Of a DNA stretch of 64,000 nt, positions 34,793 through 43,633 are shown piece by piece. Position 1 is the stretch's first letter. Every line of letters begins with the position of its first letter. The position numbers and the translations under genes are program-made. Below the pieces are notes generated by a model, which worked only from the letters and a program-made list of their open reading frames with translations, ran no database searches and was not told the DNA's origin. This DNA comes from Desulfovibrio sp. JC010 (GTDB lineage: Bacteria; Desulfobacterota; Desulfovibrionia; Desulfovibrionales; Desulfovibrionaceae): the NCBI RefSeq assembly GCF_010470675.1, contig NZ_VOIQ01000002.1, positions 186,001 to 250,000 on the forward strand, in the 5' to 3' direction.

Positions 34793-37447
34793 TTAATGCG
34801 CCTGTGCCCAGTTGCGGCCCAGGCCCAGATCGACCTTGAGCGGCACGGCGAGTGTTGCCACGGTCTGCATATCCTGCTGCAGCAGCTTACCGATTTCCTC
34901 GATATTTTCTTCAGGACCTTCCACTAAAAGTTCATCATGAATCTGCAGGATAAGCCTACCGCCGAGATGCTTGATTTCGGGATTCTCAGCCACCTTGATC
35001 ATGGCCATTTTGATGATGTCGGCGGCACTGCCCTGAATGACAGTATTGATGGCCTGCCTGCGGGCCTGCGAAAGCACCTGCTGGCTGGTGGAATGAAGTT
35101 CCGGCAACAGACGGCGACGCCCGGAAAGAGTGGTCACGTATCCCTTCTCCTTGCCCTGCTCCACCACGGAATCATAAAACCCCTTGAGCACATCCAGCTT
35201 TTCAAAATACTTGGCGATAAATTCCTTGGCTTCGTTGATCTTGATGCCAAGCTCACGGGAAAGCTTCTGCGGCCCCATGCCGTAGATCAGACCGAAGTTG
35301 ATGGTCTTGGCATTACGACGCTCGTCAGAGGTAACATCAGCCGGATCACGGTCAAAAAGTAGCGCGGCTGTACGGGAGTGGATATCCTCGTCCTGCTCAA
35401 AGGCGGACACAAGGGCCGGGTCCCCGGAAAAATGGGCAAGTACGCGCAGTTCAACCTGCGAATAGTCGGCAGCGGCTAATCGCAACCCTTCCCCGGCAGT
35501 GAAACAGGCCCGCATACGCTTGCCCTGATCCCCGCGAATGGGGATGTTCTGCAGGTTGGGACCGGAACTGGAAAGGCGTCCGGTAGCGGTGGCAAGCTGG
35601 TTGAAATTTGTATGAATGCGCCCGTCGGAATTGACCAGCTTGGGCAGCGGTTCGAGATAGGTGGAACGCAGCTTCTCCATCTTCCGGTATTCAAGGATAT
35701 CACTGATGATTTCATGCTGCCCGGTCAGCTTTTCCAATACGGAGTTGGCTGTGGAAAGTGCACCCTTGGGGGTCTTGCCGCCGGGCTTGAGACCGAGGGT
35801 ATCAAAAAGCACTGTGGCCATCTGCTGACTGGAGCGGATGTTAAAAGGCTCCCCGGCCCGCTCGTGGATGATCCGGGTAAGTTCGTTAATGCGCTCGTTA
35901 ACCTCGGCAAGGAAATCGGCAAAAGCGGCCAGATCAATGCTGATCCCGGCCTCTTCCATATCGGCCAGCACGGGAATAAGCGGTGTCTCCAGATTGCCGA
36001 TAAGTTCATCAAGCCCTGCGGATTTCACACGCGGTGCCAGCACATGCATGAGGGCAAGCGCGGCCAGCCCCTGCGCATCGGGGTGGACTTCATCCACGGC
36101 ATCGGGAAGTTCATCGGCAGTAAAAAGCATCCCCCGCAGACGATCCCATGCGTAATTGCGTTCTTCGGGATTGAGCAGATAGGCGGCAAGACTGAGATCA
36201 AACCAGCGGGAAAGCGGAATCTCAGTCCAGACATGATCTGCCCGTAAAAAAGATTTCACATCCGCAACAACCACAGTCTTTGCAGACTGCATTGCTGCCA
36301 CCAGCTCAGCAGCACTGACTTTGCACATCCACTCATCACCATCAAAACCGATGAAAAAAACATTGCCCTCGCGGACCAGCCCCACTTCCCTGCCTGTAAA
36401 ATCAGGAAGTTCAGCTGCGGATGATACTTTTTTAAGCTCAAGACGATTCTCAGGCGCAGCCGGTGCCGGGTTTTCCTCGCCGAAAAGGGAGAGCTGGCCG
36501 GAAGCGGATTTTTTAGTCTTGGCCGCCGGAACAGGAACAGAAGAAGATGCTCCGCCCGCAGCAGGAAACAAAGCTTTTACGTCACGCTCAAGGGAACGAA
36601 ATTCGTAGGTGGTCATGAATTCAACGGCCCGGTCCCCGTCAACAGAACGAAGCTCGCACTGCTTAAGGTCACATTCGGGACAGCTGTCCAAGCGCATGCG
36701 GGTCAGTTCGCGGTAGACAAAAATATTTTCCAGCTCATCCTTCATCTTTTTCTGGATGGCAGGCTTGAGCTTGTCGTAATTGTCGCGAATCTCTTCAAGG
36801 GTGGGAAACTCGGCCATAATCTTGGTGGCGGTAACCTTACCCACTCCGGGAACACCGGGAATATTATCAGCGGAATCGCCCACAAGAGCCTGAAAATCGG
36901 CCCACTGCTCCGGCTCCAGCTTGGTGTCTTCGCGGAAATCAGTCAGCGAGGTGAGCTTTTCCTTCTTCCCTGCCGGGTCCCACATGTAGACATTCTCATC
37001 AAGACACTGCTTGAGGTCCTTATCCGCACCGAGGATGACCACCGGACGTTCGGACTTGTAGCGGGCAGCCAACGAGGCAATGCAGTCGTCAGCCTCGTCG
37101 CCATTGGAAACAATTAGCGGCACGCCGAGAACGTTCAGCCCTTCCTTAAGCGGTTCAATCTGGGAACGCAGGTCTTCGGGCATGGGCGGACGCTGGGCTT
37201 TGTATTGATCGTAAAGCTCGTGGCGAAAGTTCTTACCTTTCCCATCAAGCATGAAAACCAAATACCTGGGCTTTTCTTCCTTAATGATCTTGAGCAGGGT
37301 CCGCAGCACAAAAAACAGGGCGTTGGTGGGCGTACCGTCAGAACGTTTGAGGTCCGGGTAGGCGTGGAAGCCGCGGTAAAAAAAGGCTGAACCGTCAATA
37401 AGGTACAGGGGATCGCCGTCAAAATTCAATCTATCTCTGAGTGCCAT
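34793..37447 (-). CDS. polA: DNA polymerase I PolA with degenerate proofreading domain
   Basis: An 884-residue family A polymerase for Okazaki-fragment processing and repair. The 5' nuclease domain (1 to about 300) is intact: YLIDGSAFFYRGFHA, NGDEADDCIAS, GDSADNIPGVPGVG. In the middle domain (about 345-480) the acidic residues of the 3'-5' exonuclease are not found: the DTE position reads GLVREG, and the second and third motifs are also unlike the active form (VADVKSFLRADH). The polymerase domain is complete: motif A DYSQVELR near 660, motif B RRNAKTINFGLIYG, motif C QIHDELL near 832. It follows nrnA-like and cobU genes by 48 bases. Confidence 0.95.
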   Translation of the reverse strand: MALRDRLNFDGDPLYLIDGSAFFYRGFHAYPDLKRSDGTPTNALFFVLRTLLKIIKEEKPRYLVFMLDGKGKNFRHELYDQYKAQRPPMPEDLRSQIEPLKEGLNVLGVPLIVSNGDEADDCIASLAARYKSERPVVILGADKDLKQCLDENVYMWDPAGKKEKLTSLTDFREDTKLEPEQWADFQALVGDSADNIPGVPGVGKVTATKIMAEFPTLEEIRDNYDKLKPAIQKKMKDELENIFVYRELTRMRLDSCPECDLKQCELRSVDGDRAVEFMTTYEFRSLERDVKALFPAAGGASSSVPVPAAKTKKSASGQLSLFGEENPAPAAPENRLELKKVSSAAELPDFTGREVGLVREGNVFFIGFDGDEWMCKVSAAELVAAMQSAKTVVVADVKSFLRADHVWTEIPLSRWFDLSLAAYLLNPEERNYAWDRLRGMLFTADELPDAVDEVHPDAQGLAALALMHVLAPRVKSAGLDELIGNLETPLIPVLADMEEAGISIDLAAFADFLAEVNERINELTRIIHERAGEPFNIRSSQQMATVLFDTLGLKPGGKTPKGALSTANSVLEKLTGQHEIISDILEYRKMEKLRSTYLEPLPKLVNSDGRIHTNFNQLATATGRLSSSGPNLQNIPIRGDQGKRMRACFTAGEGLRLAAADYSQVELRVLAHFSGDPALVSAFEQDEDIHSRTAALLFDRDPADVTSDERRNAKTINFGLIYGMGPQKLSRELGIKINEAKEFIAKYFEKLDVLKGFYDSVVEQGKEKGYVTTLSGRRRLLPELHSTSQQVLSQARRQAINTVIQGSAADIIKMAMIKVAENPEIKHLGGRLILQIHDELLVEGPEENIEEIGKLLQQDMQTVATLAVPLKVDLGLGRNWAQAH

Positions 37448-37495
37448 GCTATGCCTTCGGGTTCAAACCCTGCAATTGTATGATTGGGAAAGGGA

Positions 37496-38488
37496 TCAGA
37501 TGCGCTTGACCGTCTTTTTACCCTTGGTCAATTTCTTGAGCACAAAGGATTCAGGATCGGCGTCTTCAAGTGCTTCCAGCTTGACCTCAGCCCGTGCAGC
37601 AGCCTTGTGCCCGCCTGCGGAACCGATGTCATTAAAAAGCTTGGACGCGTATTTGCCCATATCCTTGCGCATGCCGTCACCCCGGAAGATAACCACAAGG
37701 GTATCTTCATAAATACCGGAAACAACGTCCCATGAAACACCATGGACGCGCATGAGGAAGTCGGCGAGGATAACCAGTGTATCCGGATTTTCCACCTTGC
37801 CGATATGGGAAAAAAGACCGGGCCCGATACGCCGCAGATTGTAAAAAGCGCGGGAAAAATAACGCAGCCAGTCGGGATGTATTTCGCTACGGGTAATACG
37901 CTTAATGAGGTCCATGTCCGCATATTTTGTCAAGTATCTGAAAGCCTTGACATCATCGTCAATAAAGGGACGCTCAAAACTCTGGGTATCGGTTTTAATA
38001 CCGTAAAGCAGCGCGGTGGCCAGCAGTTTGGCCGGGCGGATTTTCAGGTTGTAAAGATACTCGGTCATCATGGTGCAGTTGGCTGCATACTTGGGACGGA
38101 TATCCACGTACTCCGCATGGGGGTACGGCTCAGCCGGCAAGGGATGATGGTCGATTATCACGGAAAATTTAAGGCCCTCGAAATCCGGATGATGGTGCGG
38201 CTGGGAATCGAGGATAGCAAACCTGTCATACTGAGCCACAAGAGTGGGAATCATCCGCTGGGCCGGAATGCGCAGGTAGTGCATCATGGCGAGGTTATCA
38301 AGGCGTTTAACCTCATTGATATGGGCAATGCCCACCTCGGCAACCCTGCGGCCGATAATGCGTTTAAAAGCCATTGCCGAAGCAAGGGAATCCGGGTCGG
38401 CATTAACCACTACCAGCCAGCGTTCGTCCTTTTTGCAAAGGGCAAGCAAATCCTGAAGCTGATCTTCAAGCTGTTTAAAATAAGCCAT
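37496..38488 (-). CDS. DHH/DHHA1 phosphoesterase (NrnA-like)
   Basis: A 330-residue DHH-superfamily phosphoesterase; relatives degrade nanoRNA, pAp or cyclic dinucleotide products. Motif I is NADPDSLASA near residue 29, lacking the leading His of many members. Motif III is IIDHHP near 113, and the C-terminal DHHA1 glycine motif reads GSAGGHKAAA near 290. Manganese binding is expected. It begins two bases after the cobU stop, so the genes are translationally linked, and polA follows. NrnA-type nanoRNase is the likeliest role, but an oligonucleotide or other phosphoester substrate is not proven. Confidence 0.85.
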   Translation of the reverse strand: MAYFKQLEDQLQDLLALCKKDERWLVVVNADPDSLASAMAFKRIIGRRVAEVGIAHINEVKRLDNLAMMHYLRIPAQRMIPTLVAQYDRFAILDSQPHHHPDFEGLKFSVIIDHHPLPAEPYPHAEYVDIRPKYAANCTMMTEYLYNLKIRPAKLLATALLYGIKTDTQSFERPFIDDDVKAFRYLTKYADMDLIKRITRSEIHPDWLRYFSRAFYNLRRIGPGLFSHIGKVENPDTLVILADFLMRVHGVSWDVVSGIYEDTLVVIFRGDGMRKDMGKYASKLFNDIGSAGGHKAAARAEVKLEALEDADPESFVLKKLTKGKKTVKRI

Positions 38489-38490
38489 AG

Positions 38491-38997
38491 TTACTTCTTC
38501 AGGGTAAGGGGCAACCCTGCGGCCACAAGATATACTTCATCTGCGATTGCGGCCATTGTACGGTTGAGTGATCCGAGCCTGCGAACAAAACTGCGGACTT
38601 CACGTGTCATTGCCAGCGGACCCAAGCCCACCTCACAAGACACCAAAACAACATCCGGCCCTTTCCATTCAGATAAAAGCCGGACAACCTCCCCGATCTG
38701 CTGCTCTCCGTCCGAAGATTCGGAACAGGAAAACAACCAGAAATCCAGACTGTCCACCAGCAGGTGGTCGTACCCTTCTCTAGCCTTAAGCAGCACCTGT
38801 TGCAAGTCCGGACCGGCTTCTAAAACCGGAATGGACGGATCGCGTTCTTTCCGGTGGGTCATGATCTGCTCCCGAAAAGCCATATCACGGGCCTTCCCGG
38901 TGGCGATAAAACATTTCCGGCCGGAATATTCTGCAAACAGGTCGAGGGCGTAGTCTGATTTTCCCGACTTATTGCCCCCCAGCACAAATGTAATCAA
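38491..38997 (-). CDS. cobU: Adenosylcobinamide kinase / adenosylcobinamide-phosphate guanylyltransferase CobU
   Basis: A 168-residue enzyme that phosphorylates adenosylcobinamide and attaches GMP during cobalamin nucleotide-loop assembly. The P-loop is GGNKSGKS at the N-terminus; the guanylylated His is expected in THRKERD, and LVDSLDFWL and SCEVGLG match the family. I choose TTG 38997, since AGGAG lies just upstream and family members begin directly with the strand before the P-loop. An ATG at 39015 would add six residues. The preceding gene is a candidate CbiR, which strengthens a cobamide-salvage role. Confidence 0.9.
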   Translation of the reverse strand: MITFVLGGNKSGKSDYALDLFAEYSGRKCFIATGKARDMAFREQIMTHRKERDPSIPVLEAGPDLQQVLLKAREGYDHLLVDSLDFWLFSCSESSDGEQQIGEVVRLLSEWKGPDVVLVSCEVGLGPLAMTREVRSFVRRLGSLNRTMAAIADEVYLVAAGLPLTLKK

Positions 38998-39097
38998 GGT
39001 TTCTCCTAAGTACATGAATACACAAGAACGGGAAAACTATCTTTACGTACTCTATTTTCAACAAGTACTGCAACCACAAGAAAAATTTCACAAGGTA

Positions 39098-39859
39098 TTA
39101 CTTTACATTTCTTGAAGTACAATAATCACTCAATAATTGCAGTGAGTTAAAAAAGGATTCTTCTTCAAAGACCTCTACAGTCACCGTTCCGCCTGCACTA
39201 AGTAAATCAAGCAGAATACCTAAGCTTTCCAGACCGTTGCTATCAAGATGTTCAAGCCCCAGATGTTTTCCGTTTTTACCGGGCGCATTGAGATGCAGCA
39301 TGGAAACAAGACCGGACATTTCCGGTTCACGCAGAAGGTCATCCTGTGCGTAAGCCAGTATGTGCCCCAGATCAAGGCATATTTTCATGCCGTTATCAGC
39401 AATCAGCCCGGTCAGGCCGATCAGCGAGTTCTCTTTGATATTCTCAAAAAGCACACTCCCGGGCTTTATGCCGCCTTCGGAAATACCTGCTGCAAACTCC
39501 CTGATCCTGCGCGCAGCCTGCGGTCCGGCCTGCGGCGGATGCACAACGTGGGCAAGCGGATTCAAATGCGCCGCCTTTTCACTCAAGCCCAGCACAATTT
39601 CCGCCACCCGCGCGCCCCCTTCATCCCACGGCAGATCAAGGGGATGGTGGATGTGGAAAGAAAGTCCGCTCTCCGCCAACTCATGAGGCAGATCAGCATC
39701 GGTATATCCAAGACAGGGCTCGGTCTCAAAGAACAGTAACGCGATCTCGTCAACTTTGCCCGCAAGAAAACGGCAGTTCTCAGCCACGGTTCCGGGTATG
39801 ACCCATGAAGGTGCTGCCAATTGAAAAGGGAATTCAATATTATTCAAAAAAATGGACAT
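39098..39859 (-). CDS. TIM-barrel protein of the AP-endonuclease-2 superfamily, candidate CbiR
   Basis: A 253-residue xylose-isomerase-like/AP endonuclease 2 barrel. Metal-ligand segments typical of the fold are visible: FHIHHPLDLPW, HVVHPP, LFENIKENS, CLDLGHILAY, LHLNAPGK and VTVEVFEEE. Described CbiR proteins have this fold and cut the nucleotide loop of cobamides so that the corrinoid can be rebuilt with another lower ligand. The next gene, cobU, acts on exactly that product, which makes CbiR the favoured call. A sugar-phosphate isomerase cannot be excluded by sequence alone. The start is ATG 39859; cobU follows after about 100 bases. Confidence 0.68.
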   Translation of the reverse strand: MSIFLNNIEFPFQLAAPSWVIPGTVAENCRFLAGKVDEIALLFFETEPCLGYTDADLPHELAESGLSFHIHHPLDLPWDEGGARVAEIVLGLSEKAAHLNPLAHVVHPPQAGPQAARRIREFAAGISEGGIKPGSVLFENIKENSLIGLTGLIADNGMKICLDLGHILAYAQDDLLREPEMSGLVSMLHLNAPGKNGKHLGLEHLDSNGLESLGILLDLLSAGGTVTVEVFEEESFFNSLQLLSDYCTSRNVK

Positions 39860-39997
39860 TTTTGCCGCTCTGCATAAACTAAATCTATAATCTATACCTC
39901 ACTCATTCACTCAACATACCGAACCGCAAGCTCTTTTTATTCACGGCATAAGTATTGCTAAAAATAAAGCATATTCAATCAAGTCGGGAGAAAAAAA

Positions 39998-40144
39998 ATG
40001 AAACGGGTCAGGAATTTTTTCCAACACCACTTCAACCCGTTGCACATCTTCTGCAGACTCCGTGGGGCAGGAATAAGCGCCATGGCTGCAAGAAGAATGT
40101 CAATGGTTTATGAGAAGGTGGTTTACAAGGTTTTTCTGTTGTAA
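39998..40144 (+). CDS. 48-residue basic small protein
   Basis: ATG 39998 follows CGGGAG (39985-39990) by seven bases and the frame ends at TAA 40142-40144. The product is strongly basic and aromatic: MKRVRNFFQHHFNPLHIFCR opens the protein, and a second half with SAMAARRMSMVYEKVVYK follows. It could form two short amphipathic helices. It stands alone in a 340-base gap between genes transcribed away from it or toward it on the minus strand. The clean start signal and composition suggest a real gene, with a resemblance to small Desulfovibrio proteins I cannot name. Confidence 0.6.
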   Translation: MKRVRNFFQHHFNPLHIFCRLRGAGISAMAARRMSMVYEKVVYKVFLL

Positions 40145-40195
40145 TTAAAACCAAAACCCACTCTTGCTCAATCCGCACAGAACGAAAAGAAACAG

Positions 40196-43100
40196 CTACA
40201 TATCCAGCAGGCTGATTTTCTTCTCCTTCTGAACCTTTCGTGCAACCATCGCCGACTTCTTCACCACATCAGGCAGATTCTTCAAAAATCTGGAGACAGG
40301 CAGCATCAGCGTCCGCCCGTAAAGCGGCCTTTTGCCCGCGTGGGACATGTAAAGACTCCTGCGGGCGCGGGTCATGCCTACATAGAGCAGTCTGCGTTCT
40401 TCCTCGGTATCTTCCTGCACCAGCGGACCGTCCCCGGAAATCTTCCCGGTCAGAATATCCGGTCCGGCAAAAGGCACAATGCCGTCATCCAGCCCGGCCA
40501 GAAAAACAGCCTCGAACTCCAGCCCTTTAGCCGCATGCATGGACATGATACGCACTTTCTCAGCCTTGCTGCGTACCTGATCGAGATCATTCTGCATGTG
40601 AATCCAGTTCAGCAGGCCGGACCAGCCGCCGTGCTCCTTATATCCCTTGACCATATCCCGAAAAGGCTTGCTTTCCCAGAAAAGCTGGTCAAAAGGCGGC
40701 ATGTCGGTCAGGTAAGCGGAAAGCCCCAGCGGACCACGGGCAATGATTTTCTCCGGTACTTCCGGCACTTCCTCATCAGCTTTCTCGGCAAAACCCAGCA
40801 TACGCCGGGCAGCGGCCAGAAGCACCTCCACCCGCGGATCATGCCAGAAGCTCTCGGTCTCCGGCACGCTGCACGGAATGCCCTGCCGCTTGAGCATGGA
40901 TTCGATGGGGCCGATCAACGCTTTAAAACGGACCAGCACCGCGATATCTCCGGGACTGAGTGAACCGACCTCCCCTGCATCCACAAGAGAATGACTGGTG
41001 GCCCCGATGAGCTGCTTGATGCGCTCACCGATCCACGAAGCTTCACGAGTACTGTCAGGAGCGGAAAAAAGTTGAATCTCAGCATCAAAATTTCTATGGG
41101 CCTTCAGCTGCGGCGGATCTTCAAGCACTGATGCCGAAGCATCCAGAATACCCTGCGCCGAACGGTAGTTATCTTCAAGGGTAATCCGGATCAGATTTTC
41201 CCAGAAAGCGCGGAAACGGTTAGCCACATCCCCGGCAGCACCACGAAATCCGTAAATGGACTGGTCCGGGTCGCCGATGGCGAAAAGTCCCTCCCCGTCC
41301 TCGCCCGCAAGACGGTGTACAATTGCCAGCTGCAGAGGCGACAAGTCCTGCACCTCATCCACCAGCACGTGGGTAAAAGTCCGCACATACTTGTCGGATT
41401 TAAGCTCCGAAAGCCAGAATTCCAGCAGGTCGGTGTAATCCACAAGGTTGTACTGATCTTTCTGACGGGTGTAATTACCCAGAATTTCCGCCGGACCTTC
41501 GCTAAGCGGCTCCATGGTCTCGCGGCAGAGGTTGATGGATTCCCATGCGAACTTAAGCTTGGGACCGGTAAGTTCCGGATTGGCTCTGGCAAAGACGCGG
41601 CGCGCTGTTTCCTCATTCAAAATAATGGGATCGTGATCAAAGGCCGAAGCCCAGTACTCAAGGGCCAGAGCGTGCAAAGTGTCCGCACGGGGCAGCACTT
41701 CATCCTCGCCGAGCATGTTGCGCATGCGCTCGTTCATTTCCTCGGCGGCCTTGCGGGTAAAGGTCAGGGAAAGAATACGCCGGGCGCGGGTTCCACGCTC
41801 CAGCAGAAATTTAATGCGTCCCATAAGCGTCTGGGTCTTGCCCGTTCCCGGTCCGGCAATGACCAGCACCGGTTCCGGCCCCGCTTCGATGGCCTTTTTC
41901 TGGGCCTCGTTGAAACGGACCACAGCGGGCTCCTCTTCCTGCGGCTCGGCGGAAGCTTTAACCACTTCGGCTTCCGGCCTGGCATCATCAAGGTCGCCTT
42001 TGGGCTTGCGGACCACCATCAGCTTCACGCCGTTGACGATCTCATCGCGTTCCTGCGCACTGAAAACGGAAATGGTTCCGTACTGCCCGTCAAAACCGGG
42101 ATTACGGATAACCTGCCCCTCACGCATGCGCCGGATGCCTTCGGCAAGATGAACGTTGTGACGCTTCAAATCCTCAACCGGGACCTGCTGCAAAATGGTA
42201 AATTCCGAACCGAATTCCTTGATCAGCGGGGCATAGACGCCGAGCACCTTCTTGGTTTTGGGTCCGGTGCCCACCACCTCTGAAATAAGTTCCTTCAGCG
42301 GCACCAGTGAATCAAAACCGGGCTGCCCCTTGGGCTGCTGCGGCTCATCACGGTCCGCCAGTTCCATGACCCGCGAATAAACGCCCATGGTCAACGGCTT
42401 GCCGCAGACCGGACAGATTCCACCGCGCATCTTGGATTCATGGGGATCAAGCATGATGCCGCATTTGCGGTGCCCGTCCATATGGTACTTGCCCTCTTCC
42501 GGGAAGAACTCAATGGTACCCATGAATTTATGGCCCAGTCCTTCGCCCCTCAAGGCACGGTAAATACCTTCATAGGACATGGCCCCGCTGAAAACATTAG
42601 CCTCACGGCCCAGATTTTCACCGGAATGGGCATCGGAGTTGGAGACCATGCGGTATTTATCAAGAGCTGAAATATAGGAATTCATTTCCGGATCGGACGA
42701 AAGTCCGGTTTCCATGGCGAAAATTTCAGAAGCCAGATCGCCGTAACATTCTTCCACGGAATCAAAGCCGGACTTGGCTCCGAAGAGAGAGAACCACGGG
42801 GTCCAGATGTGTGCGGGAATGAGAAAGGCTTTGTCGTTGGTTTCAAGGACGATTTCCAGCAGGTCTTTGCTGTCCAGCCCCAGAATGGGACGGCCGTCTG
42901 AATTGAGGTTGCCAATGGTATCGAGCTTGGCGTTAAATTTCTTAACCGACTCAATATCGGGCATGTAGACGAGGTTGTGAACTTTGCGGGTTTTGCCGAA
43001 TTTCTTATAAATGGAGCTGATTTCGGTCTGGAGCATGAAGCGGGTCTGTCCGGCGAACGGTCCGTCCACCCAGTCGATGGATTCCTCCAGCCCCTGCGGC

Positions 43101-43306
43101 TCGCGCAGGTGAAGCAGGCCGGAGCCGTCCTCCACCAATTGATCTTCGATTTCGGCCAGCCATTCGGGATGGGTAAAATCCCCCGTACCGATAACATCAA
43201 TGCCCTTAACCCTCGCCCAGGCGGCCAAAAGTCGCGGGTCCAAGGCTTTGCTGGTGGCACGTGAAAATCTGGAGTGGATATGCAGGTCGGCTATAAATCT
43301 TTCCAT
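40196..43306 (-). CDS. Endonuclease Q-like PHP domain fused to a UvrD/Rep superfamily 1 helicase
   Basis: A 1036-residue fusion. Residues 1 to about 430 match the PHP-domain endonuclease Q group: DLHIHSRFSRATSKALD at the N-terminus, GTGDFTHPEWL, IPAHIWTPWFSLFG, NSDAHSGENLGREAN, and a zinc-binding KCGIML...CPVCGK segment. Archaeal EndoQ cuts DNA 5' of uracil, hypoxanthine and similar lesions. Residues about 465-1036 are a UvrD-type helicase: Walker A AGPGTGKT near 485, VDEVQDLSP, GDPDQSIYGFRGA, NYRSA, MSMHAAKGLEF, and LLYVGMTRARRSLYM. The parts together suggest nicking at a deaminated base followed by unwinding. The start ATG has a weak ribosome-binding site. Confidence 0.85.
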   Translation of the reverse strand: MERFIADLHIHSRFSRATSKALDPRLLAAWARVKGIDVIGTGDFTHPEWLAEIEDQLVEDGSGLLHLREPQGLEESIDWVDGPFAGQTRFMLQTEISSIYKKFGKTRKVHNLVYMPDIESVKKFNAKLDTIGNLNSDGRPILGLDSKDLLEIVLETNDKAFLIPAHIWTPWFSLFGAKSGFDSVEECYGDLASEIFAMETGLSSDPEMNSYISALDKYRMVSNSDAHSGENLGREANVFSGAMSYEGIYRALRGEGLGHKFMGTIEFFPEEGKYHMDGHRKCGIMLDPHESKMRGGICPVCGKPLTMGVYSRVMELADRDEPQQPKGQPGFDSLVPLKELISEVVGTGPKTKKVLGVYAPLIKEFGSEFTILQQVPVEDLKRHNVHLAEGIRRMREGQVIRNPGFDGQYGTISVFSAQERDEIVNGVKLMVVRKPKGDLDDARPEAEVVKASAEPQEEEPAVVRFNEAQKKAIEAGPEPVLVIAGPGTGKTQTLMGRIKFLLERGTRARRILSLTFTRKAAEEMNERMRNMLGEDEVLPRADTLHALALEYWASAFDHDPIILNEETARRVFARANPELTGPKLKFAWESINLCRETMEPLSEGPAEILGNYTRQKDQYNLVDYTDLLEFWLSELKSDKYVRTFTHVLVDEVQDLSPLQLAIVHRLAGEDGEGLFAIGDPDQSIYGFRGAAGDVANRFRAFWENLIRITLEDNYRSAQGILDASASVLEDPPQLKAHRNFDAEIQLFSAPDSTREASWIGERIKQLIGATSHSLVDAGEVGSLSPGDIAVLVRFKALIGPIESMLKRQGIPCSVPETESFWHDPRVEVLLAAARRMLGFAEKADEEVPEVPEKIIARGPLGLSAYLTDMPPFDQLFWESKPFRDMVKGYKEHGGWSGLLNWIHMQNDLDQVRSKAEKVRIMSMHAAKGLEFEAVFLAGLDDGIVPFAGPDILTGKISGDGPLVQEDTEEERRLLYVGMTRARRSLYMSHAGKRPLYGRTLMLPVSRFLKNLPDVVKKSAMVARKVQKEKKISLLDM

Positions 43307-43327
43307 GGTCTACCGTTCTTCCCCGTC

Positions 43328-43362
43328 TTGATCATTTATTGATCAACTTATCTATCTGATCA
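43328..43362. promoter_or_regulatory. Three TGATCA palindromes upstream of the EndoQ-helicase gene
   Basis: TTGATCA (43328-43334), TTGATCAA (43339-43346) and TGATCA (43357-43362) lie within 60 bases upstream of the minus-strand gene. They might be an operator; no known regulator is matched. The rest of 43307-43504 shows no gene. Confidence 0.3.
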
Positions 43363-43504
43363 CCACAACTATCTGGCATAGCTGCACTTTATCATATCAT
43401 CATCGAATCATCACAACCCTTTCAAGGCTTAAAAGGGACACTACATGCAGGGCGAATGGATTGCAAGGCACGCCTCACTTTGATAGGGAATTTTAACTTG
43501 AATT

Positions 43505-43614
43505 TGATGCGCTACGCGCTTTTGATACAAAGATTTCGCCTCCGGCGGCTTAAACCCTTTTGCAAAAGGGTTTAAGAATCCCAAAACCTTTTATTTCGGC
43601 TTCGCCGCCTAGCA
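43505..43614 (+). repeat. Interspersed repeat copy R9 (long form)
   Basis: Head GATGCGCTACGCGCTTTT, the box TTTCGCCTCCGGCGGC, the hairpin CTTAAACCCTTTT / AAAAGGGTTTAAG, the link GAATCCCAAAACC, TTTTATTTCGGCTTCGCCGC. It ends about 20 bases before the start of the unrecognised 603-residue gene. It is one of the best-preserved copies. Confidence 0.92.
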
Positions 43615-43633
43615 GAATTAAACTGGAGTTCAA

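Noticed and set aside
38998-40195. Possible cobalamin riboswitch before the cbiR/cobU genes
   Set aside because: I looked for a B12-box-like GCCACTG and the surrounding stems upstream of 39859 and 39015 and saw none.
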